Positions 8,511 through 15,965 of a stretch of DNA of 64,000 nt are shown here, one piece after another. Within the stretch, counting starts at the first letter, position 1. Each line of letters opens with the position of its first letter. Both the position numbers and the translations under genes were made by a program. Origin of the DNA: Bacillus thuringiensis (GTDB taxonomy: Bacteria > Bacillota > Bacilli > Bacillales > Bacillaceae_G); assembly GCF_022095615.2 (NCBI RefSeq), contig NZ_CP155559.1:4089501-4153500 (forward strand), read 5' to 3'. Under the pieces are notes generated by a model. That model was not told where the DNA came from. It saw nothing but the letters and a program-made list of their open reading frames with translations, and did not search any database.

Positions 8511-8582
8511 ATGAAAACTAAATATCGTTTTATGATCTCATCATTTGCTGCTTGCGCTTATATGCTTTGGTATTTAGTATAA
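8511..8582 (+). CDS. Putative 23-residue hydrophobic peptide
   Basis: ATG at 8511 is preceded by AAAGGAGTTGAAAGT, a near-ideal Shine-Dalgarno site. The product, MKTKYRFMISSFAACAYMLW followed by YLV, would be a single short hydrophobic helix with a basic N-terminus. It ends 40 bp before the alarmone synthetase start in the same direction, so it could be a leader peptide or a membrane microprotein. I do not recognise a family, and it could be non-functional. Confidence 0.45.
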   Translation: MKTKYRFMISSFAACAYMLWYLV

Positions 8583-8622
8583 TAACAACCTCACTTGTAA
8601 ATAGGAAAAGGTGTGTATATAA

Positions 8623-9273
8623 ATGGAATATAATCAATCAACAGTTAACTACTGGAAAGCTTTTGTACTACCATATACATTTGCTTTAGAAGAGTTAAAA
8701 ACTAAATTTGAAATTATGAACCGGGAAGCTCAATTTTTAGAGGATTACAACCCGTTTGAACATATAAAAACAAGATTAAAACAACCTGAAAGTATTATTA
8801 AAAAGCTTGAACGTAAAAATTTATTACCTACAGTTGAAAATGCGCAAACACATTTACAAGATATCATCGGCATTCGTATTACATGTTGCTTCGTAGAAGA
8901 TATTTATCATTTAAAAGAAGTCATTCAAAAGCGTGAAGATATGGAAATCATAGAGGTAAAAGATTATATTGCTAACCCAAAGGGAAACGGCTATAAAAGT
9001 TTACACATGATTATTAAATATCCTTTATCACTGAATTCTGGTACAAAAGATGTATTTGCAGAAATTCAGTTACGTACACTTGCTATGGACTTTTGGGCAA
9101 GTTTAGAACATAAACTTTATTATAAATATGAGGGGAAAATACCTGAGTATTTAAAAGATGAACTACATGATGCAGCAATGAAAGCTGAAGATCTTGATAA
9201 TAAAATGGCAACAATTCGCCAAGATATTGATGATATCGAAGCATGCTCAAATCAAATTATGTTACCACTATAA
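8623..9273 (+). CDS. ywaC: Small alarmone synthetase (RelA/SpoT synthetase domain only), SasA/RelP-like
   Basis: Transfers pyrophosphate from ATP to GDP/GTP to make (p)ppGpp. The 216-residue protein has only the synthetase domain: RLKQPESIIKKLERK, DIIGIRITCCF, GNGYKSLHMI and EIQLRTLAMDFWASLEHKLYYK. It has no hydrolase, TGS or ACT domain, so it is a small alarmone synthetase. The EHIKTRLK and AMDFWASLEHK segments resemble YwaC (SasA/RelP) more than YjbM (SasB/RelQ), by recollection. It ends in a strong terminator. The clear RBS is AAAAGGTGTGT. Confidence 0.87.
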   Translation: MEYNQSTVNYWKAFVLPYTFALEELKTKFEIMNREAQFLEDYNPFEHIKTRLKQPESIIKKLERKNLLPTVENAQTHLQDIIGIRITCCFVEDIYHLKEVIQKREDMEIIEVKDYIANPKGNGYKSLHMIIKYPLSLNSGTKDVFAEIQLRTLAMDFWASLEHKLYYKYEGKIPEYLKDELHDAAMKAEDLDNKMATIRQDIDDIEACSNQIMLPL

Positions 9274-9276
9274 AAA

Positions 9277-9305
9277 AAGGTTCTCGCCAATGAGAACCTT
9301 TTTAT
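9277..9305 (+). terminator. Intrinsic terminator of the alarmone synthetase gene
   Basis: AAGGTTCTC / GAGAACCTT stem with a 6-nt loop and a T-run, immediately after the stop codon. Confidence 0.85.
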
Positions 9306-9311
9306 TTCGCT

Positions 9312-9353
9312 ATTTACAGGTAGGAAGACTCCCTGATTAAAGTTTCACTTTAT
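9312..9353 (-). repeat. Internally deleted bcr1-like repeat
   Basis: On the minus strand the 21-bp ATAAAGTGAAACTTTAATCAG is identical to the head of the full element at 26611. It runs directly into GGAGTCTTCCTACC, which matches the tail segment of that element (GGAGTCTTACTGCC). The middle is missing. The head overlaps the stop codon of the adjacent lipoprotein gene. Confidence 0.6.
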
Positions 9354-9817
9354 TTCTTCCCTATCGTGCGAACCTCTTCAATTTTCCATCCATCCTCTTC
9401 TTTTCCAAGTGCATACTGTACTTTCTTCTGAAGAGTGATCTCTCCCTCTATTTCTTTTTCCTTCGTCTCAACAACAACATACCCTGCTTTACTAGCTTTC
9501 ATATCTATATGTTCCAATTCAATTTTCTTATTTCCTTTTTGAAAAGCTGCTTCTTTTTGCGTTTTTAAATCTTCAGCACTAGGCATCTTCTTTGAAAATA
9601 ACTCCATATGTTCAGCAAGATTTTTTTCATTTGTCGTCCGTACAAACTTCTCCATAACATCTTGAATCGATTTCTCTTCTTCTTTCGTTATTTGTACCTT
9701 TTCCTCAGCTTTTGTAGCAGTAGATTTTTGTTCTATATGACTCTCCTTGGATTGACATCCAACTAGTAGTAATACACCTATTAGAAGGGATCCTATCCCT
9801 CTGAAAAAACCCCTCAT
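9350..9817 (-). CDS. Small lipoprotein of unknown function
   Basis: A 155-residue lipoprotein with signal peptide and lipobox LVGC (Cys21), a basic/acidic linker (about residues 22-50), then a domain of about 100 residues (SIQDVMEKFVRTTNEKNLAEH onward) ending in a beta-rich half. This layout resembles NTF2/SnoaL-like lipoproteins of Bacillus. I chose the ATG at 9817 over an upstream in-frame ATG because AGGAGATGGGAAG precedes it and it gives a proper signal peptide. It lies 54 bp downstream of the alkaline phosphatase gene, beyond that gene's terminator, so it may be transcribed by readthrough under phosphate limitation. Confidence 0.8.
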   Translation of the reverse strand: MRGFFRGIGSLLIGVLLLVGCQSKESHIEQKSTATKAEEKVQITKEEEKSIQDVMEKFVRTTNEKNLAEHMELFSKKMPSAEDLKTQKEAAFQKGNKKIELEHIDMKASKAGYVVVETKEKEIEGEITLQKKVQYALGKEEDGWKIEEVRTIGKK

Positions 9818-9828
9818 CTTCCCATCTC

Positions 9829-9861
9829 CTAAAAAGAAAAGTGAGGCATTTTGCCTCACTT
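9829..9861 (-). terminator. Terminator between phoA and the lipoprotein gene
   Basis: AAGTGAGGCA / TGCCTCACTT with a TTT loop, followed on the minus strand by TTTTCTTTTT. The lipoprotein's RBS comes straight after it. Confidence 0.85.
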
Positions 9862-9871
9862 CCATTTATAA

Positions 9872-11257
9872 TTAGCGTCTTCCTTTATTCGGATCGCCAC
9901 CGCCAACAATATCAAAGACGCGTTTGGCAATATTTGTATTCTCTTGAACACCAGAGAACAAGTATTTACCAGGGCCAAATGCATATACGTTTACATCTTC
10001 CCCTGTATGTCCACCTGTTGTCCATCCTGTAACCGAACGCTTATTGAAAATATCCTCAATCGCATTATCAATCTTTGTTACATCTTTTGAAGGAGCAATA
10101 TCATTTACCGCTTTAATTTCTTCAGGTGTTAATTGTAAATCAATATATTTTTTCAATGTTTCTTCTACATTTGCACCTTTTGCAATTTCATTTGCCATGA
10201 AGTCTGGTGTGCGCTTTGCAGCTTTAATTGGATCTACTTTAAAGTTATACTCACCATTTGCACCTAAAGATAATCCACCTGTAGCGTGATCTGCTGTCGC
10301 AACGACTAACGTATTTTTATCTTTTTTCGCAAACTCAATCGCTGCTTTAAATGCTCTTTCAAAGTCTTCCATTTCACTCATTGCACCAACGATATCATTA
10401 TCGTGTCCAGCCCAGTCGATTTGGCTTCCTTCAACCATTAAGAAGAAACCATTTTTATTTTTATTCAAACGATCAATCGCTGCATTTGTCATCTCTTCTA
10501 ATGAAGGTGTTTTATCAGTACGATCAATCATTTTATCTAATCCGCCTGGTGCAAATAAACCTAGAATTTGATCGTTTTTATCATTTAATAATTGATTTCG
10601 ATCTGTTACATAGCTATAACCAGATTTCTTAAATTCTTCTGTAAGATTGCGATCTTTTCTAACAAAGTTATTTACACCGCCGCCAAGCATAACGTCTACT
10701 TTATGCTTCCCTTTAATTTTCTCATCAAAATAATCATTTGCAATTGCGTCCATATTTTTACGACTAATGTCATGCGCACCGAAAGCCGCTGGTGTTGCAT
10801 GTGTAATTTCAGAAGTAGCAACGAGTCCCGTTGATTTCCCTTTTTCTTTCGCTTGTTCAAGAACAGTTTTTACTTCTGCTTTATCATTATCAACTGCAAT
10901 TGCTGCATTATATGTTTTAATTCCTGCCGACATAGCTGTTGCTGCAGATGCAGAGTCTGTAATATTTTCATGTTCATCTTCCGGATATGTTTTTTGCGTT
11001 CCTACAAGATGCTTATCAAATTCTGTAGATTCCATCTCAAAAGTTTTTGGATTATCTTTCATATAACGGTGAGCCGTCATATATGAAGGTCCCATACCAT
11101 CCCCAATTAATACGATGACATTTTTAATCTTTGCATTGCTTCCGCTCTCATCTGCATTAACCTCACTAGAACGAGTAAAATTCCATGTTGCTACCGAAGT
11201 AACAGCTAACGATGCCACAACTGCAAATGGCCATGCTTTTTTCACAAACTTTTTCAC
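9872..11257 (-). CDS. phoA: Alkaline phosphatase
   Basis: Secreted metal-dependent phosphomonoesterase that scavenges phosphate. The 461-residue precursor has a signal peptide (residues about 1-35, ending near SEVNADES). The metal-binding NVIVLIGDGMG is followed by the catalytic serine motif TDSASAATA and the metal ligands VEGSQIDWAGHDND, ATADHATGG and GWTTGGHTGED. All active-site blocks of the E. coli PhoA/Bacillus PhoA-PhoB family are present. PhoP boxes lie upstream. B. subtilis has several paralogues, so the symbol denotes the family. Confidence 0.94.
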   Translation of the reverse strand: MKKFVKKAWPFAVVASLAVTSVATWNFTRSSEVNADESGSNAKIKNVIVLIGDGMGPSYMTAHRYMKDNPKTFEMESTEFDKHLVGTQKTYPEDEHENITDSASAATAMSAGIKTYNAAIAVDNDKAEVKTVLEQAKEKGKSTGLVATSEITHATPAAFGAHDISRKNMDAIANDYFDEKIKGKHKVDVMLGGGVNNFVRKDRNLTEEFKKSGYSYVTDRNQLLNDKNDQILGLFAPGGLDKMIDRTDKTPSLEEMTNAAIDRLNKNKNGFFLMVEGSQIDWAGHDNDIVGAMSEMEDFERAFKAAIEFAKKDKNTLVVATADHATGGLSLGANGEYNFKVDPIKAAKRTPDFMANEIAKGANVEETLKKYIDLQLTPEEIKAVNDIAPSKDVTKIDNAIEDIFNKRSVTGWTTGGHTGEDVNVYAFGPGKYLFSGVQENTNIAKRVFDIVGGGDPNKGRR

Positions 11258-11335
11258 TATATTGTCCCCCTAATTAGGTTATTCATTTCCCACTATCAAA
11301 TTTAATAGAAGACTATTAAGATAAAATTAGTTATA

Positions 11336-11362
11336 TGTAAATTTTTTGTTAACTTATGTAAA
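11336..11362 (-). promoter_or_regulatory. PhoP (Pho) box array upstream of alkaline phosphatase
   Basis: Read on the minus strand, three TT(A/T)ACA hexamers (TTTACA 11362-11357, TTAACA 11352-11347, TTTACA 11341-11336) are spaced 10 and 11 bp apart. This is the helical-turn spacing of Bacillus PhoP direct repeats. They lie about 80-105 bp before the start codon. Confidence 0.7.
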
Positions 11363-11518
11363 TATCAGTTATAATTTGTATAACTTTGTCCCTTCATAGC
11401 AACCTTCTTCCCCTTTACAATCAAAATATAAATAAGTTGGATTTCATTTAAAGTAAATCTCTTATTTAACACTTTCAATCTACTTTTATGAAAATTAATA
11501 GAAAAGTGGTGAACATTT

Positions 11519-12352
11519 ATGAAAACAATAAAGCTAGATGAAACTTTTATTTTTGATTTACTCGACCTTTGCAAAGCTATTGGATGGTTACAAGATAAAG
11601 CATTTATGAAAAAACAATTCGAAATGTATCTTTCGCTCGGCACACTTATCGGTTATATGCATGAAAATAAACTGATTGCAGCTGGAGGAGTATTTCCTTT
11701 TAAAGATAGTTTTTCTACTATCGGCATGTTAATCGTCCACCCTAATTTTCAAAGCCGAGGCATCGGGCGGATTTTGCTTAATCACTGCTTAGAATACACT
11801 CACCCAAAACAACCAATTGCACTTATTGCAACAAAAGCTGGCGAGCCTCTTTATACATCGTGCGGATTTCAAACAGTAACGACGATTCATCGTTTTGAAA
11901 AACAAACTACTAAAACACATATTGCACACACGCAACAAGTGAACGAACCAGACCTTGTATCACTTATTTCTCTCGATCAAATTACAACTGGTGCTAATCG
12001 TTCTTTACTTTATTCATTACTATTACCAAGAACTAGGTACTCTTTTAAAATCGAGAGAAATAACTGTATAGAAGCTTTTTCTTTATGTATACAAAAAGGT
12101 AATATATTATGCGTCAATCCACTTATCGCAAAACAAGAGAAGGATGCTATCCAATTATTCAAGAAGATCTGTGAATGTTGGAATGGCACAGTACGAATTG
12201 ATGTCCCACATTCACAATTTTCATTTCGTAAATTTCTTCAAACAGAAAATTTCCAAGAAACGCTTCTTTCACCTCTTATGATGAAAAATGGTAGCCAACT
12301 TCCTGGAAATCGTAATATGCTATTTGCTATGATAGATACAGCGTTATGTTAG
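11519..12352 (+). CDS. GNAT family N-acetyltransferase (two-domain)
   Basis: A 277-residue acyltransferase. Residues about 30-125 form a GNAT domain: the strand GMLIVHPNFQSRGIGRILLNH contains the acetyl-CoA pyrophosphate loop Q-x-x-G-I-G, and ALIATKAGEPLYTSCGFQ is motif B. The second half is diverged, as in two-domain GNATs, and shows no clear CoA loop. The substrate is unknown. It is followed after 15 bp by the hydrolase lipoprotein gene, so the two probably form an operon; the region 11258-11518 holds both divergent promoters. Confidence 0.85.
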   Translation: MKTIKLDETFIFDLLDLCKAIGWLQDKAFMKKQFEMYLSLGTLIGYMHENKLIAAGGVFPFKDSFSTIGMLIVHPNFQSRGIGRILLNHCLEYTHPKQPIALIATKAGEPLYTSCGFQTVTTIHRFEKQTTKTHIAHTQQVNEPDLVSLISLDQITTGANRSLLYSLLLPRTRYSFKIERNNCIEAFSLCIQKGNILCVNPLIAKQEKDAIQLFKKICECWNGTVRIDVPHSQFSFRKFLQTENFQETLLSPLMMKNGSQLPGNRNMLFAMIDTALC

Positions 12353-12367
12353 AAAGGGGACACCTCA

Positions 12368-13252
12368 TTGAAGCGATTTAGCTATTTTATGGTAGGTTGT
12401 CTTACTCTTACACTATTAGTAGGATGTAGTGCAGCAGAAAAGCCAGTAGAACAAGTAAAACAAGTTAAAAATACAATTACAGCGAAACTAACTACCGAGG
12501 AAAAAATGGTAGAAATAGATGGTCAAACCATTTACTTTAAAAAAATTGGTAATAAAAAACCACCTTTACTTATGATTCATGGATTTGGAGGGTCATCAGA
12601 TGGCTTCCAAAAGATTTATTCAGATTTAGCAAAAAATCATACGATTATTTCTGTTGATGCTTTAGGATTCGGACGCTCATCAAAGCCGATGGATTTTTAT
12701 TATTCTTTTCCAACTCATGCAAACTTGTATTATAAGTTAATGAAAAAACTCGGCTATGATTCATTCGCAATACTGGGACATTCAATGGGCGGAGAAATTT
12801 CTCTTAATTTAACATATTTATACCCTGAAGCAGTTACCCACCTTATCTTAACTGATGCCACAGGCGGTCCTCATACACTAGTTAATAAAACAGGTTCTCC
12901 GAAACCACAATTATCGACTGATTTAAATACTGTTTCTTCTGTTAAAGACTATGATGAGAGCCAAGTGAAGTTTAAGCGTGACGATGAAGAACATTACAAC
13001 AAAATGAAATTATGGCCTAGACGTCTTCAAATCAATGCGAATGAAATCAAACAACCAACTTTAATTATATGGGGAAGAAATGATAGTAGCGTTTCTTGGA
13101 AAGAAGGAGAAACGTATCATCAATTCTTAAAAAATAGTACTTTCCATATTATCGAAAAAGGTTATCATGCACCATTTCGTCAAGAGCCACAAGAGTTTGT
13201 AGGTTATGTAAAAGACTTCTTTAAGAACAATCCAATAAAAGTTGAAAAATAA
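12368..13252 (+). CDS. Alpha/beta hydrolase lipoprotein
   Basis: A 294-residue membrane-anchored hydrolase. The signal peptide ends in lipobox LVGC (Cys20). The hydrolase core has the oxyanion segment MIHGFGGSSDG, nucleophile elbow GHSMGGE (catalytic Ser), acid residue IWGRND and catalytic His in EKGYHAPF. It begins with TTG, preceded by AAAGGGGAC; no better start is in frame. The substrate is unknown, probably an ester at the cell surface. It is co-oriented and nearly contiguous with the GNAT gene. Confidence 0.88.
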   Translation: MKRFSYFMVGCLTLTLLVGCSAAEKPVEQVKQVKNTITAKLTTEEKMVEIDGQTIYFKKIGNKKPPLLMIHGFGGSSDGFQKIYSDLAKNHTIISVDALGFGRSSKPMDFYYSFPTHANLYYKLMKKLGYDSFAILGHSMGGEISLNLTYLYPEAVTHLILTDATGGPHTLVNKTGSPKPQLSTDLNTVSSVKDYDESQVKFKRDDEEHYNKMKLWPRRLQINANEIKQPTLIIWGRNDSSVSWKEGETYHQFLKNSTFHIIEKGYHAPFRQEPQEFVGYVKDFFKNNPIKVEK

Positions 13253-13255
13253 TAT

Positions 13256-13286
13256 AAACGGGTATCTCATTTTGAGATACCCGTTT
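13256..13286. terminator. Bidirectional terminator
   Basis: AAACGGGTATCTCA / TGAGATACCCGTTT, a perfect 14-bp stem with a TTT loop, between the convergent hydrolase and DoxX genes. Confidence 0.85.
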
Positions 13287-13293
13287 TCATATA

Positions 13294-13794
13294 TTAAGCA
13301 GCTTGCTTTTGGCGTTTTGGCGTTTTTGATCCTAATACTTTTGGAATAACGAAACCATCCATTCCAAATTTACCAGCGTTCATACCAGAGACTAGAACGA
13401 ACATTGATAAAATAACCATTTCAGGGTTTACACCAATTGACCCACTAAACATATAGGAAAAGTTCATTACAAGGCCAAAAAAGACCGCTGTTTTTGTTAA
13501 ACAGCCTACAATTAAACCAATTCCAACTAAAATTTCTCCCCACGTTACAAGTGTATTAAATAGATCAACGTTTGGAATTGCGAAATCTTGTAAAAATGAT
13601 GCCCACCAAGATTGAACAGCCGGTTGTGCTCCTTTAGATTTTTCAATTGCACCTTGTAAATAACCAGTTGCATCGAATCCTTTTCCTTGTAGTTTACCGA
13701 TTCCAGCCATTAACCATGTGTAACCAAGATATACTCGAATTACTGCTAACACAAAAGAAACTGCTTTGTTTTCTCTTAAAAATTGAATAACCAT
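13294..13794 (-). CDS. DoxX family membrane protein
   Basis: A 166-residue integral membrane protein with about four transmembrane helices (first at residues about 12-32, then about 80-150). It has the DoxX signature (VIRVYLGYTWLMAGIGKLQG and TWGEILVGIGLIVG). Family members associate with quinone/thiol redox stress responses, but the molecular activity is unclear. A basic tail (KTPKRQKQAA) follows the last helix. The promoter carries two direct repeats that look like an operator. A second, shorter DoxX protein occurs at 23867. Confidence 0.87.
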   Translation of the reverse strand: MVIQFLRENKAVSFVLAVIRVYLGYTWLMAGIGKLQGKGFDATGYLQGAIEKSKGAQPAVQSWWASFLQDFAIPNVDLFNTLVTWGEILVGIGLIVGCLTKTAVFFGLVMNFSYMFSGSIGVNPEMVILSMFVLVSGMNAGKFGMDGFVIPKVLGSKTPKRQKQAA

Positions 13795-13820
13795 ATCTTC
13801 CTCCTAAAGTTGTAATTAAG

Positions 13821-13863
13821 TTAGTTACAGATAATATAATAACATTAGTTACTTATTTTTCAA
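13821..13863 (-). promoter_or_regulatory. doxX promoter with direct-repeat operator
   Basis: On the minus strand TTGAAA (13863-13858), a 16-bp spacer and TATTAT (13841-13836). Two identical GTAACTAA repeats lie 24 bp apart: one in the spacer (13852-13845), one just after the -10 (13828-13821). Overlap with the promoter core suggests a repressor site. Confidence 0.5.
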
Positions 13864-14023
13864 ATGTTAATTACGAATAATTTGTGACATGTGTATGAAA
13901 CATTAAAAACTAACATTTATATAGTAACTTTTTTCACCTGTAAAAACTTGAACATATCATACCATAGGTGATAATCATTTTCATTGAAGAAAATGTAAAA
14001 AAAATGTGAGTTAAATGTGAAAC

Positions 14024-14050
14024 GCCTTTATTCGAATATAGAATAAAGGC
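14024..14050. terminator. Hairpin after the caspase-like gene
   Basis: GCCTTTATTC / GAATAAAGGC with a 7-nt loop, 9 bp past the stop at 14059. The T-run is stronger on the plus strand than on the minus strand. The remaining 13864-14023 stretch has no gene I can support. Confidence 0.6.
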
Positions 14051-14058
14051 ATTTTTTA

Positions 14059-14595
14059 TTATTTATAGAATTGAAATGTATGTGTCTCCTCATCAATTAA
14101 TTTCGCCTCTTGAAAAACATCCTCTAACGTTTTTGCATGGTTAATAAGCCCATAAAATAAGCGTATTGTAAACATAAGTGCTGCATTCCCATCTACATAA
14201 TCTATCGATCCAATATACGATTTCGCCCCACTACGTAAAAAAGATTCTGCTAGTTTTCGCTCCCCTAACGTACACCCACTATTTACAATATGTGTATTAT
14301 GCAATTTTGCATATTTATAAATCTCTGCTGCACCAAAGTATCCCCTCGGTTCATCTTGTTCATATATATCTTCACCTAACTCTTCCATCACAAATTTTCC
14401 TTCCTCACCATGAAAGCAAAAGACCACATAATCAATATCATTATATAAACTCTTTCCAGAAAGAATATCGATGAACTCTTTCGGTCTACCAATCCAGTAT
14501 GTTATAACTTTTGCTCCAAAATATTCAAGCGATGCTCGGATTGATTGCGCCTCTAAATCCGAATTAAAACCAACTACTAATGCAACATTCAACAT
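14059..14595 (-). CDS. Caspase/CHAT-like protein of unknown function
   Basis: A 178-residue cytosolic protein. I recognise no named family, but the layout matches the caspase-haemoglobinase fold. DIDYVVFCFHGEEG places a His (His62) after a hydrophobic strand. HIVNSGCTLGE places a Cys (Cys108) after the next core strand. FLRSGAKSYIGSIDYVDG resembles the segment that follows the Cys in CHAT and C25 peptidases (x-x-AGA-x-x-x-IG). It is thus a candidate minimal cysteine protease, or an inactive relative. It lies 18 bp downstream of a histidine phosphatase gene, probably in the same operon. Confidence 0.6.
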   Translation of the reverse strand: MLNVALVVGFNSDLEAQSIRASLEYFGAKVITYWIGRPKEFIDILSGKSLYNDIDYVVFCFHGEEGKFVMEELGEDIYEQDEPRGYFGAAEIYKYAKLHNTHIVNSGCTLGERKLAESFLRSGAKSYIGSIDYVDGNAALMFTIRLFYGLINHAKTLEDVFQEAKLIDEETHTFQFYK

Positions 14596-14613
14596 ACACC
14601 CTCCATCCTATAA

Positions 14614-15216
14614 TCACCCCTTATCAATCAGACTTTTAAGGGATACATCCATTTCATATATACCCGTTTCTTTCAAAAAATCAGATCTAGTTAAAACGAC
14701 TTTCTGTAAATATTGCCGATACGCTGTAATTGTCCCGTCGTGAGATACAATACAAATTCTTTCCGCACCCAGCTCATAACACCAAAGGAGGAATTCATCT
14801 ACTATTTGCTGAAAACGATTCTCTAAAATAGTATTTATACCTTCTGTCCATAGCCGCTTATTTGTGCTTTTCGCTATCGAAAAATGTGGAAATACATTTG
14901 TTATCATTTCCTGACCTACTATATGATCACATGGTAATGTTTTCGCTCCTTCTCGATAAGGAAAAATACGTGGGGATACATATGGATGGACAATTTTTTG
15001 ACAAGCTACTTTCGTACTCCATATAGTCGCCGTTTGTAAAGTTCTAAGTGTAGGGCTAGCAATTAATATATCCGTTTCCTGCAATGGTACATCGAATTGA
15101 ATTAATTTAGCCTGATTCCTTCCCTCATTCGTTAATGGCGGATGCAACACTTGTAAACTTGACGGCAAATCCTTTGTATGTTCTCCTTCACCGTGCCGAA
15201 CAAAGACTAGTTTCAT
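14614..15216 (-). CDS. Histidine phosphatase family (phosphoglycerate mutase-like) protein
   Basis: A 200-residue phosphatase of the branch 1 histidine phosphatase superfamily. The phosphohistidine motif FVRHGEGEH is at the N-terminus; LTNEGRNQAKLI, SPTLRTLQTA and the second catalytic histidine in CIVSHDGTI follow. The substrate is unknown. I prefer the ATG at 15216 to the GTG at 15222 because GGAGG lies 6 nt before the former but touches the latter. It is first in a two-gene unit with the caspase-like protein. Confidence 0.85.
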   Translation of the reverse strand: MKLVFVRHGEGEHTKDLPSSLQVLHPPLTNEGRNQAKLIQFDVPLQETDILIASPTLRTLQTATIWSTKVACQKIVHPYVSPRIFPYREGAKTLPCDHIVGQEMITNVFPHFSIAKSTNKRLWTEGINTILENRFQQIVDEFLLWCYELGAERICIVSHDGTITAYRQYLQKVVLTRSDFLKETGIYEMDVSLKSLIDKG

Positions 15217-15387
15217 ACTCACCCTCCTCTCGCTATGAAATCCTTCAACATAATTTCTTCCCTATCTCATCCATTATTCCTGCTATATGAAAAATCGATA
15301 TGTAAAAAATATTTGATATAACAATTTGGAAAACATTACAATTATATATGTAAAATACTTTTTACAAGAGAGAGGGGAATCACAAAT

Positions 15388-15726
15388 ATGAAATGGATTA
15401 TTGCCTTTATCGGAATGATCATATGGGGATACATAAATGGATTTTTTAATAGTGATAAAACTGCTAATCCTTGGATTACAGATGATGAACGTGAAACAAA
15501 AATGAAACAGAAAGCAATTATTGCAAGCTGGTCTGGTGTTTTCATGTTTTGTATCATTAACCTCTTAAACAAATGGTTAGGTTTAGGAACGAGCAATACA
15601 TCACCTTACTTACCAGATCCCGTCGCAACTATTTTAAAAGAAAATGTTGAGTTACAAGTTTTACTTATGCTATTTATTACGTATGGCATATTTTACGTAT
15701 ACTATCGAAGAAAATTAGGCGCTTAA
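15388..15726 (+). CDS. Three-helix membrane protein, unknown
   Basis: A 112-residue membrane protein with three predicted transmembrane helices (residues about 1-20, 42-64 and 86-106) and a basic C-terminus (YYRRKLGA). The polar stretch NSDKTANPWITDDERETKMK lies between helices 1 and 2. GAGAGGGG precedes the ATG. I do not recognise the family. It is followed in the same direction by a 40-residue protein and a shared terminator. Confidence 0.75.
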   Translation: MKWIIAFIGMIIWGYINGFFNSDKTANPWITDDERETKMKQKAIIASWSGVFMFCIINLLNKWLGLGTSNTSPYLPDPVATILKENVELQVLLMLFITYGIFYVYYRRKLGA

Positions 15727-15795
15727 CTTTTATCTCATGATTATCCTCCTAAATGGTTATAGTAATTAGGACGAAATGAAAGGAGCGATATAAAA

Positions 15796-15918
15796 ATGAG
15801 TAACTCAAATGACTTTTTAGATACACTACATGAAAAACAAGCAAAAGATGAACAAAATAGAAAACGTCAAGGGAACGGAAACCCAGCGAAAAAAAAGCCA
15901 AATAAAACACATAAATAA
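15796..15918 (+). CDS. Small DUF4023-like protein
   Basis: A 40-residue highly charged protein starting MSNSNDFLDTLHEKQAKDEQ and ending KKKPNKTHK. This matches my recollection of the DUF4023 family of tiny Bacillus proteins (FxxxLHExQAKxExN...GNP...PNKTH). It has a strong RBS (GAAAGGAGCGATA) and is followed by a bidirectional terminator. The function is unknown. Confidence 0.72.
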   Translation: MSNSNDFLDTLHEKQAKDEQNRKRQGNGNPAKKKPNKTHK

Positions 15919-15924
15919 CAATAA

Positions 15925-15965
15925 AAAAACCTACCTAAAATTATCTTTTAGGCAGGTTTTTTTAT
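15925..15965. terminator. Bidirectional terminator
   Basis: ACCT(A)CCTAAAA / TTTTAGG(C)AGGT stem flanked by A- and T-runs; it overlaps the end of the convergent beta-propeller gene. Confidence 0.8.

Noticed and set aside
14059..14595. Porphobilinogen synthase (ALA dehydratase)
   Set aside because: The length (178) and the absence of the metal/lysine active-site motifs exclude it; the caspase-like layout fits better.
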